Below are positions 50,495-57,644 of a DNA stretch of 64,000 bases, piece after piece. The DNA is taken from the NCBI RefSeq assembly GCF_003268655.1, contig NZ_CP029642.1:4278001-4342000 (forward strand). The letters are read 5' to 3'. Source of the stretch: Arthrobacter dokdonellae (GTDB lineage Bacteria; Actinomycetota; Actinomycetes; Actinomycetales; Micrococcaceae). The translations under genes and the position numbers were made by a program. Under the pieces are notes generated by a model, which was not told the DNA's origin, made no database searches, and saw only the letters and a program-made list of their open reading frames with translations. Within the stretch, counting starts at the first letter, position 1; each line of letters starts with the position of its first letter.

Positions 50495-51924
50495 GCTTCA
50501 ACAGTAGTGCCTTGCCTGGCACCGGCCGTCGCGGTCTTGCGCACCACCGGCGTGAGCACAAAGGCCACCACCAGCATGACGAGGACGGCGAGCAGGGAAT
50601 GGAGCACGCCGACGTGTTCGGCGAGCAGGCCCAGCACCGGCGGTCCGCCCAGGAAGGCGCCGTAGCCGATCGTCGAGACCACGGAGACGCGGGCAGCCGC
50701 GTGGTCGGGGTCGTCAGAGGCTGCGGACATGCCGACGGGGAACCCGAGCGCGGATCCCAGGCCCCAGAAAACGAGGGCGGCCAGGGCGACCTCCTGGGTG
50801 GGCGCGAACACAAAAACGGCCAGCCCGGCCACGGCCATGGCCGCGCTGACGCGCAGGGCGGCCACCCGGCCGTACCTGTCCAGGACCGTGGTGCCGGCGA
50901 AGCGCCCAACGGTCATGGCGGAGACGAAGATGCCATAGCCCAGCGCGCCGACGGCGTTGGAGGAGCCGTAGCCGTCCGCGAGGGCCAGCGCAACCCAGTC
51001 GCCCGCGGCGCCTTCGGCCAGGGCCAGGCCCAGGACCAGCACGCCGATCAGCACGGTGCGCGGGTCGCGCCAGGCGGCGGCGATCTTGGCCCTGCCGTCC
51101 AGCTTGGCCTGGGCCAGCCTGCGGCTTTCCGCGGCCAGGGCGGCAGCGGCGTCGACCGCCGGGTCGGCGGCAGGGTCGGCCGCCCGCTTGGCGGGGGCAC
51201 GCGCCGTTGTGCCCGGCCTGACGATGGGGATGGGTCCGGTGCCGGGCACGGAGTCCAGCTCGCCCAGCTGGACCGCGCCCTGCCCGCGTCCGGCCTCCGC
51301 GGAAAGCCGGTCCGCCTGGTAGTGGCGGGTGGCGAACCAGATGGCGGTCCACACAATCGCGGCCATGACGCCGACGTGGATGGCGACGGGAACGTGCACC
51401 AGGGCGGCGAGTGCGCCGAGCCCCGCGCCCACCACGGTGCCGACGCTGAACGAGCCATGCAGGCGCGGCATGATGTGCCGGCCCAGCGCCCGCTCCACGG
51501 CGGCGCCCTCAATATTGGAAGCGGTGTTGAAACTGGCGGTGCCCAAGCCCACGATGACCAGGCCCGCCCCCACCACCAGCGGGTTGATAAAGACGCTGGC
51601 GCCCACCCCCATGAGGACCAGGCCCACTGCCTGGATGGTGGTGCAGACGCGGGTGGTCAGCCTGGAGCCGAGCCGCAGCACCACCAGTCCGGAGGCGGCC
51701 ACGGACACGAACGAGCCCAGGGACATGCACAGCAGGATCAGCCCCACCGTGGCCGGCGTCAGGCCGAGCCCGTCGCGGATCGCCGGGATGCGGGACACCC
51801 AGGTGGAGAAGACCAGCCCGGACCCGGCATAGGCGGTGACCACGCCGTTGCGCCAGGCATTGACGCCCGCCGTATCCGCGCCGGCGATGCTGGAATCAGC
51901 GCTGCTGGTGTTGGTTCCGCTCAC
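50491..51924 (-). CDS. MFS transporter
   Basis: A 477-residue major facilitator with 12 predicted helices and an unusually long, Ala-rich central loop (about residues 200-285). It resembles YbjJ-like sugar or drug efflux proteins (STWVSRIPAIRDGLGL near the N-terminus). It overlaps the MaoC gene before it and murB after it by four bases each (GTGA), so it is part of one operon. The substrate is unknown. A role in cell-envelope metabolism is only suggested by the neighbours. Confidence 0.85.
   Translation of the reverse strand: MSGTNTSSADSSIAGADTAGVNAWRNGVVTAYAGSGLVFSTWVSRIPAIRDGLGLTPATVGLILLCMSLGSFVSVAASGLVVLRLGSRLTTRVCTTIQAVGLVLMGVGASVFINPLVVGAGLVIVGLGTASFNTASNIEGAAVERALGRHIMPRLHGSFSVGTVVGAGLGALAALVHVPVAIHVGVMAAIVWTAIWFATRHYQADRLSAEAGRGQGAVQLGELDSVPGTGPIPIVRPGTTARAPAKRAADPAADPAVDAAAALAAESRRLAQAKLDGRAKIAAAWRDPRTVLIGVLVLGLALAEGAAGDWVALALADGYGSSNAVGALGYGIFVSAMTVGRFAGTTVLDRYGRVAALRVSAAMAVAGLAVFVFAPTQEVALAALVFWGLGSALGFPVGMSAASDDPDHAAARVSVVSTIGYGAFLGGPPVLGLLAEHVGVLHSLLAVLVMLVVAFVLTPVVRKTATAGARQGTTVEA
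50501..50506 (-). promoter_or_regulatory. Possible internal leaderless -10 box, murB
   Basis: TACTGT ends six bases before the murB GTG, within the last codons of the MFS gene. It could be chance because murB is also coupled to that gene. Confidence 0.35.
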
Positions 51925-52346
51925 GCCACGCGGACCGTGGCCTGCGCCTTGACCAGCACCTTTTGCCCGTCGAGGGTGACGGCCAAGTCGATCCGGGCCG
52001 TCCCCGCGTCGGCGTCGAGGGCGCCGATGGTGCCGGAGACCTCGACGACGGCGCCCGGCTCCCCGTCCAGGTCGGCCACCGGCACCGGCTTGGTAAAGCG
52101 CGTGCCATAACCGACGACGGCGGCCGGGTCGCCTGCCCAGTCTGTCACCAGCTGCACCGCCGCGCCCATGGTGAACATGCCGTGGGCGATGACCCCGGGC
52201 AGTTCCACCTCGCGGGCAAAGCGCTCGTTCCAGTGGATGGGGTTGAAGTCGCCGGAAGCCCCGGCGTACTTCACCAGGTCGGCGCGGGAGATCTCAAGTG
52301 TCCGGCTGCCGATGTCCTGGCCGACCGCGAGTTCCGCAAGGTTCAT
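51921..52346 (-). CDS. MaoC family dehydratase (hydratase 2 motif)
   Basis: A 141-residue hot-dog-fold (R)-hydratase/dehydratase. The hydratase 2 motif is visible as GDFNPIHWNERFA followed by PGVIAHGMFTMG near residues 30-60, with catalytic Asp and His present. Together with the preceding N-terminal-type MaoC partner it likely forms a heterodimer comparable to HadAB or HTD-type dehydratases acting on beta-hydroxyacyl thioesters. Its ATG overlaps the stop of the partner gene by one base (TAATG). Confidence 0.88.
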   Translation of the reverse strand: MNLAELAVGQDIGSRTLEISRADLVKYAGASGDFNPIHWNERFAREVELPGVIAHGMFTMGAAVQLVTDWAGDPAAVVGYGTRFTKPVPVADLDGEPGAVVEVSGTIGALDADAGTARIDLAVTLDGQKVLVKAQATVRVA

Positions 52347-52795
52347 TACTGGCCCTCCCCGCGCACCAGGATGGCGGACACCGTAGTGGCAACGGCGTCC
52401 CCGGTCACGGTGGAAATTTCGGCGCGGGTGGTGATCATGGCGCCGCCGCCCATGGCCCGGACGGTGTCCACGTGGAGTTCGGCCACGAGCTCGTCGCCGG
52501 CCGTGATGGGGCGGTGGTGCGTGAATTTTTGCTCGGCGTGGACTACCCGGGAAAAATCGATCCCGGACTCGGGATCGTTGATCAGCTGGGCGTCGGCACG
52601 CTGCGCGACAATGATCGCGTAGGTCGGGGGCGCCACAAGGTCGGCGTGGCCCAGTTCCCGGGCGGCAGCGACGTCAAAGTGGGCGGGGTGGACGGCCTTG
52701 ACGGCGCGCGCAAATTCGCGGATGGACTCGCGGCCCACGCTGTACACGTCGCCGGCCGGGTAGCTTCGGCCCTGCAATTGGGGGTTGATGGTCAT
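52346..52795 (-). CDS. MaoC N-terminal domain (FAS1-like) dehydratase partner
   Basis: A 149-residue hot-dog domain of the MaoC_dehydrat_N type, without the catalytic hydratase motif (PPTYAIIVAQRAD, HAEQKFTHHRPITAGDELVAE). It probably pairs with the next gene product to form the substrate tunnel, as HadA does with HadB. It is the first gene of a four-gene operon ending in murB. It starts without a leader, TAGGCT standing six bases before the ATG. Arthrobacter lacks mycolic acids, so the acyl substrate is unknown. Confidence 0.85.
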   Translation of the reverse strand: MTINPQLQGRSYPAGDVYSVGRESIREFARAVKAVHPAHFDVAAARELGHADLVAPPTYAIIVAQRADAQLINDPESGIDFSRVVHAEQKFTHHRPITAGDELVAELHVDTVRAMGGGAMITTRAEISTVTGDAVATTVSAILVRGEGQ

Positions 52796-52801
52796 GATCC
52801 A

Positions 52802-52807
52802 AGCCTA
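52802..52807 (-). promoter_or_regulatory. Leaderless -10 box, MaoC-MFS-murB operon
   Basis: TAGGCT ends six bases before ATG 52795. Its upstream bases are the start of the 110-bp tandem repeat, so any -35 element lies in the repeat. Confidence 0.6.
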
Positions 52808-53025
52808 CCGGCCGAGGGGCCCCGGCATGGGCCCACGGCGGCGAGGGTCCCGCCGCGAGCTTGCGAGCGGTGGGAGCCGCCGGGGAGAAGCGAGGACGGG
52901 GAGGCCGGTGGGCGCTACCGGCCGAGGGGCCCCGGCATGGGCCCACGGCGGCGAGGGTCCCGCCGCGAGTTTGCGAGCGGTGGGAGCCGCCGGGGAGAAG
53001 CGAGGTCGGGGAGGTCGGTGGGCGC
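52806..53025. repeat. Two 110-bp tandem repeats
   Basis: Units at 52806-52915 and 52916-53025 differ at only a few positions, and a third copy begins at 53026 (TACCGG). Each includes TGGGCCCACGGCGGCGAG and a GGAGCCGCCGGGGAGAAGCG segment. It fills the gap between the MaoC operon promoter and the tetR 3' end. Confidence 0.93.
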
Positions 53026-53050
53026 TACCGGGCGGCGCATGCTGCGCACG

Positions 53051-53617
53051 CTAGGTCCGGGCACCCGATCCCATCCGCGCGACCACCGTCAGTAAGGACC
53101 GGACGTCAACGCTTCCGTCGGGTCCGGCGTCGTTCCCGGCATGCGTCGGAAGACCAAAAAGGGCCGCGTTGTAGTAGAGGCCGTCGCCGATGAGCATGAC
53201 GGCGCGCGCGACCGAGGCGTCCTGGATGTCGCCGAGGATCAGCTGGTACCAGCGTTCGTGCATCTCGGAAAAGGCTGCGCGCACGGTGGTGTCGTCCCCC
53301 TGGGCCAGCCGCATGGCCGCAACGACCGTGCGGTCGAACGTGGTTCCACCGAAGACGCTGGTGCGCACGTAGTAGTTGGCGCAGCCTTCCGGGTCTTTGG
53401 CCATCAGGGCAAAGTCAGCCTCGGCCAGTTGACGCATCTTCTCGACCAGGCCGGCCGTCAAGGCTTCCTTGCTTTTGAAGTGGTACAGCAGGCCACCCTT
53501 GGAGACGCCCGCAGCGGCCGCAACCGCGTCCAGCGTGGCTGCCCGGGGGCCGTCGTTGATCAACAGGTCCTCGTACGCCTGCAGGACCCGGACGCGCGCG
53601 GACGGTGGTGTAGTCAT
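53051..53617 (-). CDS. TetR family transcriptional regulator
   Basis: A 188-residue repressor with the N-terminal helix-turn-helix (AATLDAVAAAAGVSKGGLLYHFKSKEALTAGLV) and a TetR_C-type ligand domain. It diverges from an MFS exporter gene, and two adjacent dyad sites lie between them, so it should repress both. TAGGCT stands six bases before the ATG. Confidence 0.92.
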   Translation of the reverse strand: MTTPPSARVRVLQAYEDLLINDGPRAATLDAVAAAAGVSKGGLLYHFKSKEALTAGLVEKMRQLAEADFALMAKDPEGCANYYVRTSVFGGTTFDRTVVAAMRLAQGDDTTVRAAFSEMHERWYQLILGDIQDASVARAVMLIGDGLYYNAALFGLPTHAGNDAGPDGSVDVRSLLTVVARMGSGART

Positions 53618-53623
53618 CCTTAC

Positions 53624-53629
53624 AGCCTA
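53624..53629 (-). promoter_or_regulatory. Leaderless -10 box, tetR
   Basis: TAGGCT is six bases before ATG 53617. Its -35 region would fall in the first operator copy. Confidence 0.6.
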
Positions 53630-53643
53630 CAAGAAGTGATGGA

Positions 53644-53685
53644 CTGTACCGTCCAGCCGGTTTACTGTACCGACTAGACGGTTTA
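53644..53685. promoter_or_regulatory. Doubled TetR operator
   Basis: Two 21-base direct repeats (53644-53664 and 53665-53685) begin CTGTACCG and end CGGTTTA. Each contains ACCG-N6-CGGT, a dyad suited to a TetR dimer, and 21 bases put both on one face of the helix. The second copy touches the MFS -10 box. Confidence 0.75.
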
Positions 53686-53689
53686 GAGT
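53684..53689 (+). promoter_or_regulatory. Leaderless -10 box, MFS gene
   Basis: TAGAGT ends seven bases before ATG 53697 and overlaps the second operator copy, so repressor binding would block it. Confidence 0.6.
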
Positions 53690-53696
53690 GGTTGTC

Positions 53697-55247
53697 ATGG
53701 CTTTTATTCTCGACAATCCCAAACAGGGCGCCGCCGCCGCCCGCGCGGACACACGGGCCTGGGTCGCCCTGGCGGTCCTCATGCTGCCGGTGCTGCTGAT
53801 CTCCGTGGACAACACGGTGCTGAGCTTCGCCGTCCCCTCCATCTCGCTTGCCCTGGTCCCCTCCGCGCCGGAGCTGCTGTGGATCATTGACGTCTACCCG
53901 CTGGTGCTGGCCGCGCTGCTGGTCCCCATGGGCAGCCTGGCCGACCGCTTTGGCCGTCGCCGCCTGCTCCTGCTCGGGAGCACGGGTTTTGCCGTGGTGT
54001 CCGTGCTGGCGGCCTTTGCGCCGTCGGCCGCGGCCTTGATTGGCTACCGGGCCCTCCTGGGCGTGTTCGGCTCCATGCTGATGCCTTCCACGCTTTCCCT
54101 GATCCGCAACCTCTTCGCGCACCAGGACCAGCGGCGCACCGCCATCGCCATTTGGGCTGCGTGCTTTTCCGGAGGGGCCGCACTGGGTCCCATTGTGGGC
54201 GGATTCCTGCTGGAGCACTTCTGGTGGGGCTCGGTATTCCTGCTCTCGGTCCCCGTGCTGGTGCCACTGCTCATCCTGGCGCCCATTTTTGTGCCTGCAT
54301 CAAAGGACCCCGAGCCCGGGAAGATTGACCCCCTCAGCATCCTGCTCTCCTTCGGCGCCATGGTCCCGGTCATTTTTGGCATCAAGGAGATCGCCCAGGG
54401 CGGGCCCTGGGCGGTACATGCCGGCCTGATCGCGGCAGGTCTGGCGCTGGGCTTCGTCTTTGTACGGCGCCAGCTGCGCCGGGACAGCCCCATGTTGGAT
54501 GTGCGGCTGTTCCGCAACCCGGTGTTCAGCGGGGGCGTGCTGGCCAACCTGCTGAGCATTTTCTCGCTGGTGGGCTTCCTGTACTTCGTCACCCAGCACC
54601 TGCAGCTGGTGGTGGGGCTCTCCCCCACCGCGGCGGCGTTTGTGCTGGTCCCGGGGCTTGCCGTCTCGATTGTGACGGGGCTGCTGGCGGCCCGGCTGGC
54701 CAGGTTCTTCAAGCCGTCCCGGCTGGTGTCCGCAGGCCTGCTGCTCAACGCCGTCGGATTTGGGATCGTGTGGTTGAACCCGGACGGCGCCGTGGCCGGC
54801 ATTGTGGCGGCCTTTGTTGTGCTGGGTGCGGGCGTGGGGATCGCGGAGACCATCTCCAACGACCTCATCCTCAGCGCTGCCCCACCGGCCAAGGCCGGTG
54901 CCGCGTCGGCGATCTCGGAGACCGCCTACGAGGTCGGCTCGGTCCTGGGAACCGCCCTGCTGGGCAGCATCCTGGCGGCCGCCTACCGGCTCAACGTGGT
55001 GGTGCCCGGGTCGCTCTCCGCGGTGGAGCGGAATGCGGCGGGCCAGACGCTGGGCGGGGCGATCGACGTTGCCAACACGCTGCCTGCCGGACAGGGATCC
55101 GCACTGCTGGCATCGGCCAGGCACGCCTTTGATTGCGGCTCCGGGCTGGTCGCGCTGGTGGGTGTTGCGTTGATGGCGGGCGCGGCCGTCATGTGCCTGC
55201 GGACCTTGCGCGCCGCCGATTCCGGCGCGGATCCTGGGGCCCGCTGA
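53697..55247 (+). CDS. MFS multidrug transporter, QacA/SmvA type
   Basis: A 516-residue DHA2-family exporter with 14 predicted helices. Motifs include VDNTVLSFAVPSISLAL in helix 1 (motif D1), GSLADRFGRRRLLLLG between helices 2 and 3 (motif A) and SGGAALGPIVGGFLLEHFWW (motif C). QacA and SmvA export quaternary ammonium biocides and dyes. The substrate here is inferred from family only. I chose ATG 53697 because a -10 box lies seven bases ahead. The divergent TetR gene should control it. Confidence 0.92.
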   Translation: MAFILDNPKQGAAAARADTRAWVALAVLMLPVLLISVDNTVLSFAVPSISLALVPSAPELLWIIDVYPLVLAALLVPMGSLADRFGRRRLLLLGSTGFAVVSVLAAFAPSAAALIGYRALLGVFGSMLMPSTLSLIRNLFAHQDQRRTAIAIWAACFSGGAALGPIVGGFLLEHFWWGSVFLLSVPVLVPLLILAPIFVPASKDPEPGKIDPLSILLSFGAMVPVIFGIKEIAQGGPWAVHAGLIAAGLALGFVFVRRQLRRDSPMLDVRLFRNPVFSGGVLANLLSIFSLVGFLYFVTQHLQLVVGLSPTAAAFVLVPGLAVSIVTGLLAARLARFFKPSRLVSAGLLLNAVGFGIVWLNPDGAVAGIVAAFVVLGAGVGIAETISNDLILSAAPPAKAGAASAISETAYEVGSVLGTALLGSILAAAYRLNVVVPGSLSAVERNAAGQTLGGAIDVANTLPAGQGSALLASARHAFDCGSGLVALVGVALMAGAAVMCLRTLRAADSGADPGAR

Positions 55248-55280
55248 GGCCTGTTGTCAGCAGCCTCCGGTGTGTTCGCT

Positions 55281-55529
55281 TCAGCGGCCGCTGTTTCGCT
55301 TGTCCGCGTTCTTGAGGGCCTTGCGGACGGCGCGGCTGCGGACTCCCAGCGACACCATGTGGGCGATCAGCCCCACGCCGATGAACGGCAGGCCGACAAA
55401 GGTCAGGTGCGGCGTGGAGGTGACGGCACCAATGACGATGATGATGATGCCAAGGGCAGTCAGGCCCATGCCGCCGAAAACGGCATATTTATAGGCCGGA
55501 GGCGCGGTTTCCCAAAAGTCGTTTAGCAC
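55281..55529 (-). CDS. Small two-helix membrane protein (DUF3188-like)
   Basis: An 82-residue protein with two hydrophobic segments (VFGGMGLTALGIIIIVIGAV and LTFVGLPFIGVGLIAHMVSL) and a basic tail rich in Arg and Lys. It resembles the DUF3188 family, whose function is unknown. The GTG start has TAGACT six bases upstream and no ribosome binding site. Confidence 0.75.
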   Translation of the reverse strand: MLNDFWETAPPAYKYAVFGGMGLTALGIIIIVIGAVTSTPHLTFVGLPFIGVGLIAHMVSLGVRSRAVRKALKNADKRNSGR

Positions 55530-55535
55530 GTCCCA

Positions 55536-55541
55536 AGTCTA
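55536..55541 (-). promoter_or_regulatory. Leaderless -10 box, DUF3188-like gene
   Basis: TAGACT ends six bases before the GTG at 55529. Confidence 0.6.
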
Positions 55542-55584
55542 ATGGGTAATGCCCAAGCCCCGGTTCGCAGCCGCCCCACTATCG

Positions 55585-55627
55585 ACGCTCCTGCAGCTTT
55601 GGCGGCTTTTTCGGCAACGCTCCTGCA
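55585..55627. repeat. 32-nt tandem repeat array, copy site 4
   Basis: ACGCTCCTGCA occurs at 55585 and 55617, exactly 32 bases apart. It is the reverse complement of the TGCAGGAGCGT core at 16531-16601, and CTTTGG flanks it as it does there. The array lies between two minus-strand genes, about 43 bases after the DUF2797 stop. Confidence 0.85.
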
Positions 55628-55669
55628 CCTTTGCGATGTTCAACCACCGGAAACGGGCCAGCCTCCGGA

Positions 55670-56662
55670 TTAGAAGAGAGACTCCTGCAGCGCGGGGATC
55701 TCAGTCGCGTAGTCGCCGAACTGGATCTTGTGTCCCTTCAGCCCGGCGAGGTCGGCCAGAAACTCCGTCTCCGTGTCGTCCACGGCCACCAAGGCATAAC
55801 TGCCCACCATCGAATCCAGCCGCATGCCGTGCTCACCGCACGACAGAGGCAACGGGTAGGCGATCCGCCGGCCGGGTCGCGCCACCGCGGCGGCAAAAGG
55901 ACCGAGGTCAAACCGTTCGGTCACGGGTTGAAACCCATCCAGCGCGCACGTGCTCAAGAAGGCGCGCGCCGCACCGGAGGCGGTGGCATTGACGGCGTCC
56001 AGTTCGGCGTCCAGCTTCGGCTGCAAAAGGGAGGCGAATTTTGCCGCGCCGCGGACGACTTGGGTCAGGCCCAGCTCCGCGGACACTGCGTCTTCGAGCA
56101 TCCGCACCACGGAGCCGTCCCGGGCGCGGGCCACGTATCGGGCAACAATGGCTCCCTGCTCTGCCAGTCGGCTCCACTTGCTTCGCTGGGATGCCGTTCC
56201 GACCTTCACGGTGCCATCGGCAAACGTGGCGATATACAACCAGTGCGGCTGTGCCAGGTAGGCCTTCAGGCCGGGCGGCCCAATGCCGCTGCGGTGAAAG
56301 TCGTGCATGAAGCGGAAGTCGTCCCGCGCCAAGCAGCTGCCACACTGGTAGCCGCGCTCTGCGGCCTGACCCGTGGGGCAGCTGTGGTGTTCGGCGTCAT
56401 GGGGGCCCAGCACCACCGAAAACCCGAGACAGTGCCGGGCCGGGACACCGGCGCCGCACTCGACACGGAACCGCAGCCAAAGCCCAGGCTCGAGCGGCAG
56501 GCGTACACCGCCGTCGTCCGTGGTCACGGCAAGCACGGGCCCGTCCGCGGACCAGGTGATTCCGCGGACCAAGGTCCCGCTCGCCGGCTGTCCGCCGACC
56601 ACGCCAGGTCTCTCCGGGCCCGTCGGGGCCAGGGCCCCGGGATCGATCACCGGACCGGCCAT
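55670..56662 (-). CDS. DUF2797 family protein
   Basis: A 330-residue protein of unknown function with a cysteine/histidine-rich N-terminal third (RHCLGFSVVLG, HHSCPTGQAAERG, QCGSCLARDD) that probably binds zinc, and a central segment PHWLYIATFADGTVKVGTASQRSKW like a GIY-YIG-type core. It starts one to four bases after the CitE-like stop (GTG 56665 or ATG 56662), so the two genes are coupled. No role can be assigned. Confidence 0.75.
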   Translation of the reverse strand: MAGPVIDPGALAPTGPERPGVVGGQPASGTLVRGITWSADGPVLAVTTDDGGVRLPLEPGLWLRFRVECGAGVPARHCLGFSVVLGPHDAEHHSCPTGQAAERGYQCGSCLARDDFRFMHDFHRSGIGPPGLKAYLAQPHWLYIATFADGTVKVGTASQRSKWSRLAEQGAIVARYVARARDGSVVRMLEDAVSAELGLTQVVRGAAKFASLLQPKLDAELDAVNATASGAARAFLSTCALDGFQPVTERFDLGPFAAAVARPGRRIAYPLPLSCGEHGMRLDSMVGSYALVAVDDTETEFLADLAGLKGHKIQFGDYATEIPALQESLF

Positions 56663-56666
56663 CACA

Positions 56667-57539
56667 TCAGACGGCTGGCTGGACGCCGTAGGCCACGGCC
56701 AACTTCATGATCTTTTCGGCACGTCCCAGGCGGGGCAGGTCCGAACCGTCCCGGATGACGCCGCCGCGCGCCTCGAAGTCATTCATGAAGTCGGTGGCCC
56801 AGGCAACGTCGGTGGGTGTGGGGCTGATGACCTCGTTGATGATCGTCGTCTGGTCGATCGCCAGGCAAAGCTTGCCCGTCATGCCCATCGAGACGGTGAT
56901 GGCGGACTGTTCCCGCAGGATCGGGTGGTTGGTGCCGACGGTGGGGCCGTCAATGGGGCCGGGCAGGTTTCCGACCCGGCTGGCAACCACGAGTTTGGCG
57001 CGCGGGTACGCCATGGCCTCACGGTCGGCGGCCATGCCGGTGTCGCGGCGGAAGTCGCCCGAGCCGAATGCCAGGCGGAAGGCACCCTCTGCTCGGGCGA
57101 TGTTGTTCGCTTCCTCAATGCCCAGTGCGGACTCCACCAGGGCGAGGACGCGGGTCTTGCCGTCGAGACGGTGGTAGGTCTCCTTGACCTGTTCGGCGTT
57201 TTCGGTCTTCGCCAGCATCACACCGAGCAGGTTGGGGATGTTGCGCAGGCCGGCAACGTCGTCCGCCCAGAAGTCCGAGTGGACGTCATTGATGCGGACC
57301 CAGGCCTTGCCCCCGTTGCGCAGCCAGGCAATGACGTCGGACCGCGCGGCGTCCTTCTTTTTCGGGTCAACCGCGTCCTCGATGTCCAAAACCACGGCGT
57401 CAGCACGCGAATCCGCGGCCTCATCGAAGATCTCCGGGCGGGTCGCGGGTACCAGCAGCCATGACCGGGCAATTTCAGCCGGAATATTGCGGGTGCGGGG
57501 TGGCTTGGACGCGGAGTCGGTGTGAACGGTACTAGACAT
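56667..57539 (-). CDS. HpcH/HpaI aldolase/citrate lyase family protein (CitE-like)
   Basis: A 290-residue TIM-barrel lyase of the CitE/MclA type, which cleaves or forms malyl-, citramalyl- or related CoA esters. Visible features are RSWLLVPATRPEIF near residue 24, DIEDAV with the metal-binding acidic residues, WVRIND, and LVESALGIEEANNIA with the conserved Glu. There is no CitD or CitF nearby, so it is not part of a classical citrate lyase. The ATG 57539 has TACGGT six bases ahead. It is translated together with the DUF2797 gene. Confidence 0.85.
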   Translation of the reverse strand: MSSTVHTDSASKPPRTRNIPAEIARSWLLVPATRPEIFDEAADSRADAVVLDIEDAVDPKKKDAARSDVIAWLRNGGKAWVRINDVHSDFWADDVAGLRNIPNLLGVMLAKTENAEQVKETYHRLDGKTRVLALVESALGIEEANNIARAEGAFRLAFGSGDFRRDTGMAADREAMAYPRAKLVVASRVGNLPGPIDGPTVGTNHPILREQSAITVSMGMTGKLCLAIDQTTIINEVISPTPTDVAWATDFMNDFEARGGVIRDGSDLPRLGRAEKIMKLAVAYGVQPAV

Positions 57540-57545
57540 ACATCT

Positions 57546-57551
57546 ACCGTA
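57546..57551 (-). promoter_or_regulatory. Leaderless -10 box, citE-like gene
   Basis: TACGGT ends six bases before ATG 57539. A ribosome binding site is absent. Confidence 0.6.
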
Positions 57552-57644
57552 TACGCACTCCGCGCCGGAATCGCTGCGCGCTCCTACAAGACCCGGCCCC
57601 ACCGGCTGGCGGAATGTGCCAGTTGGCCGGCCCCGCGCGGGCCG

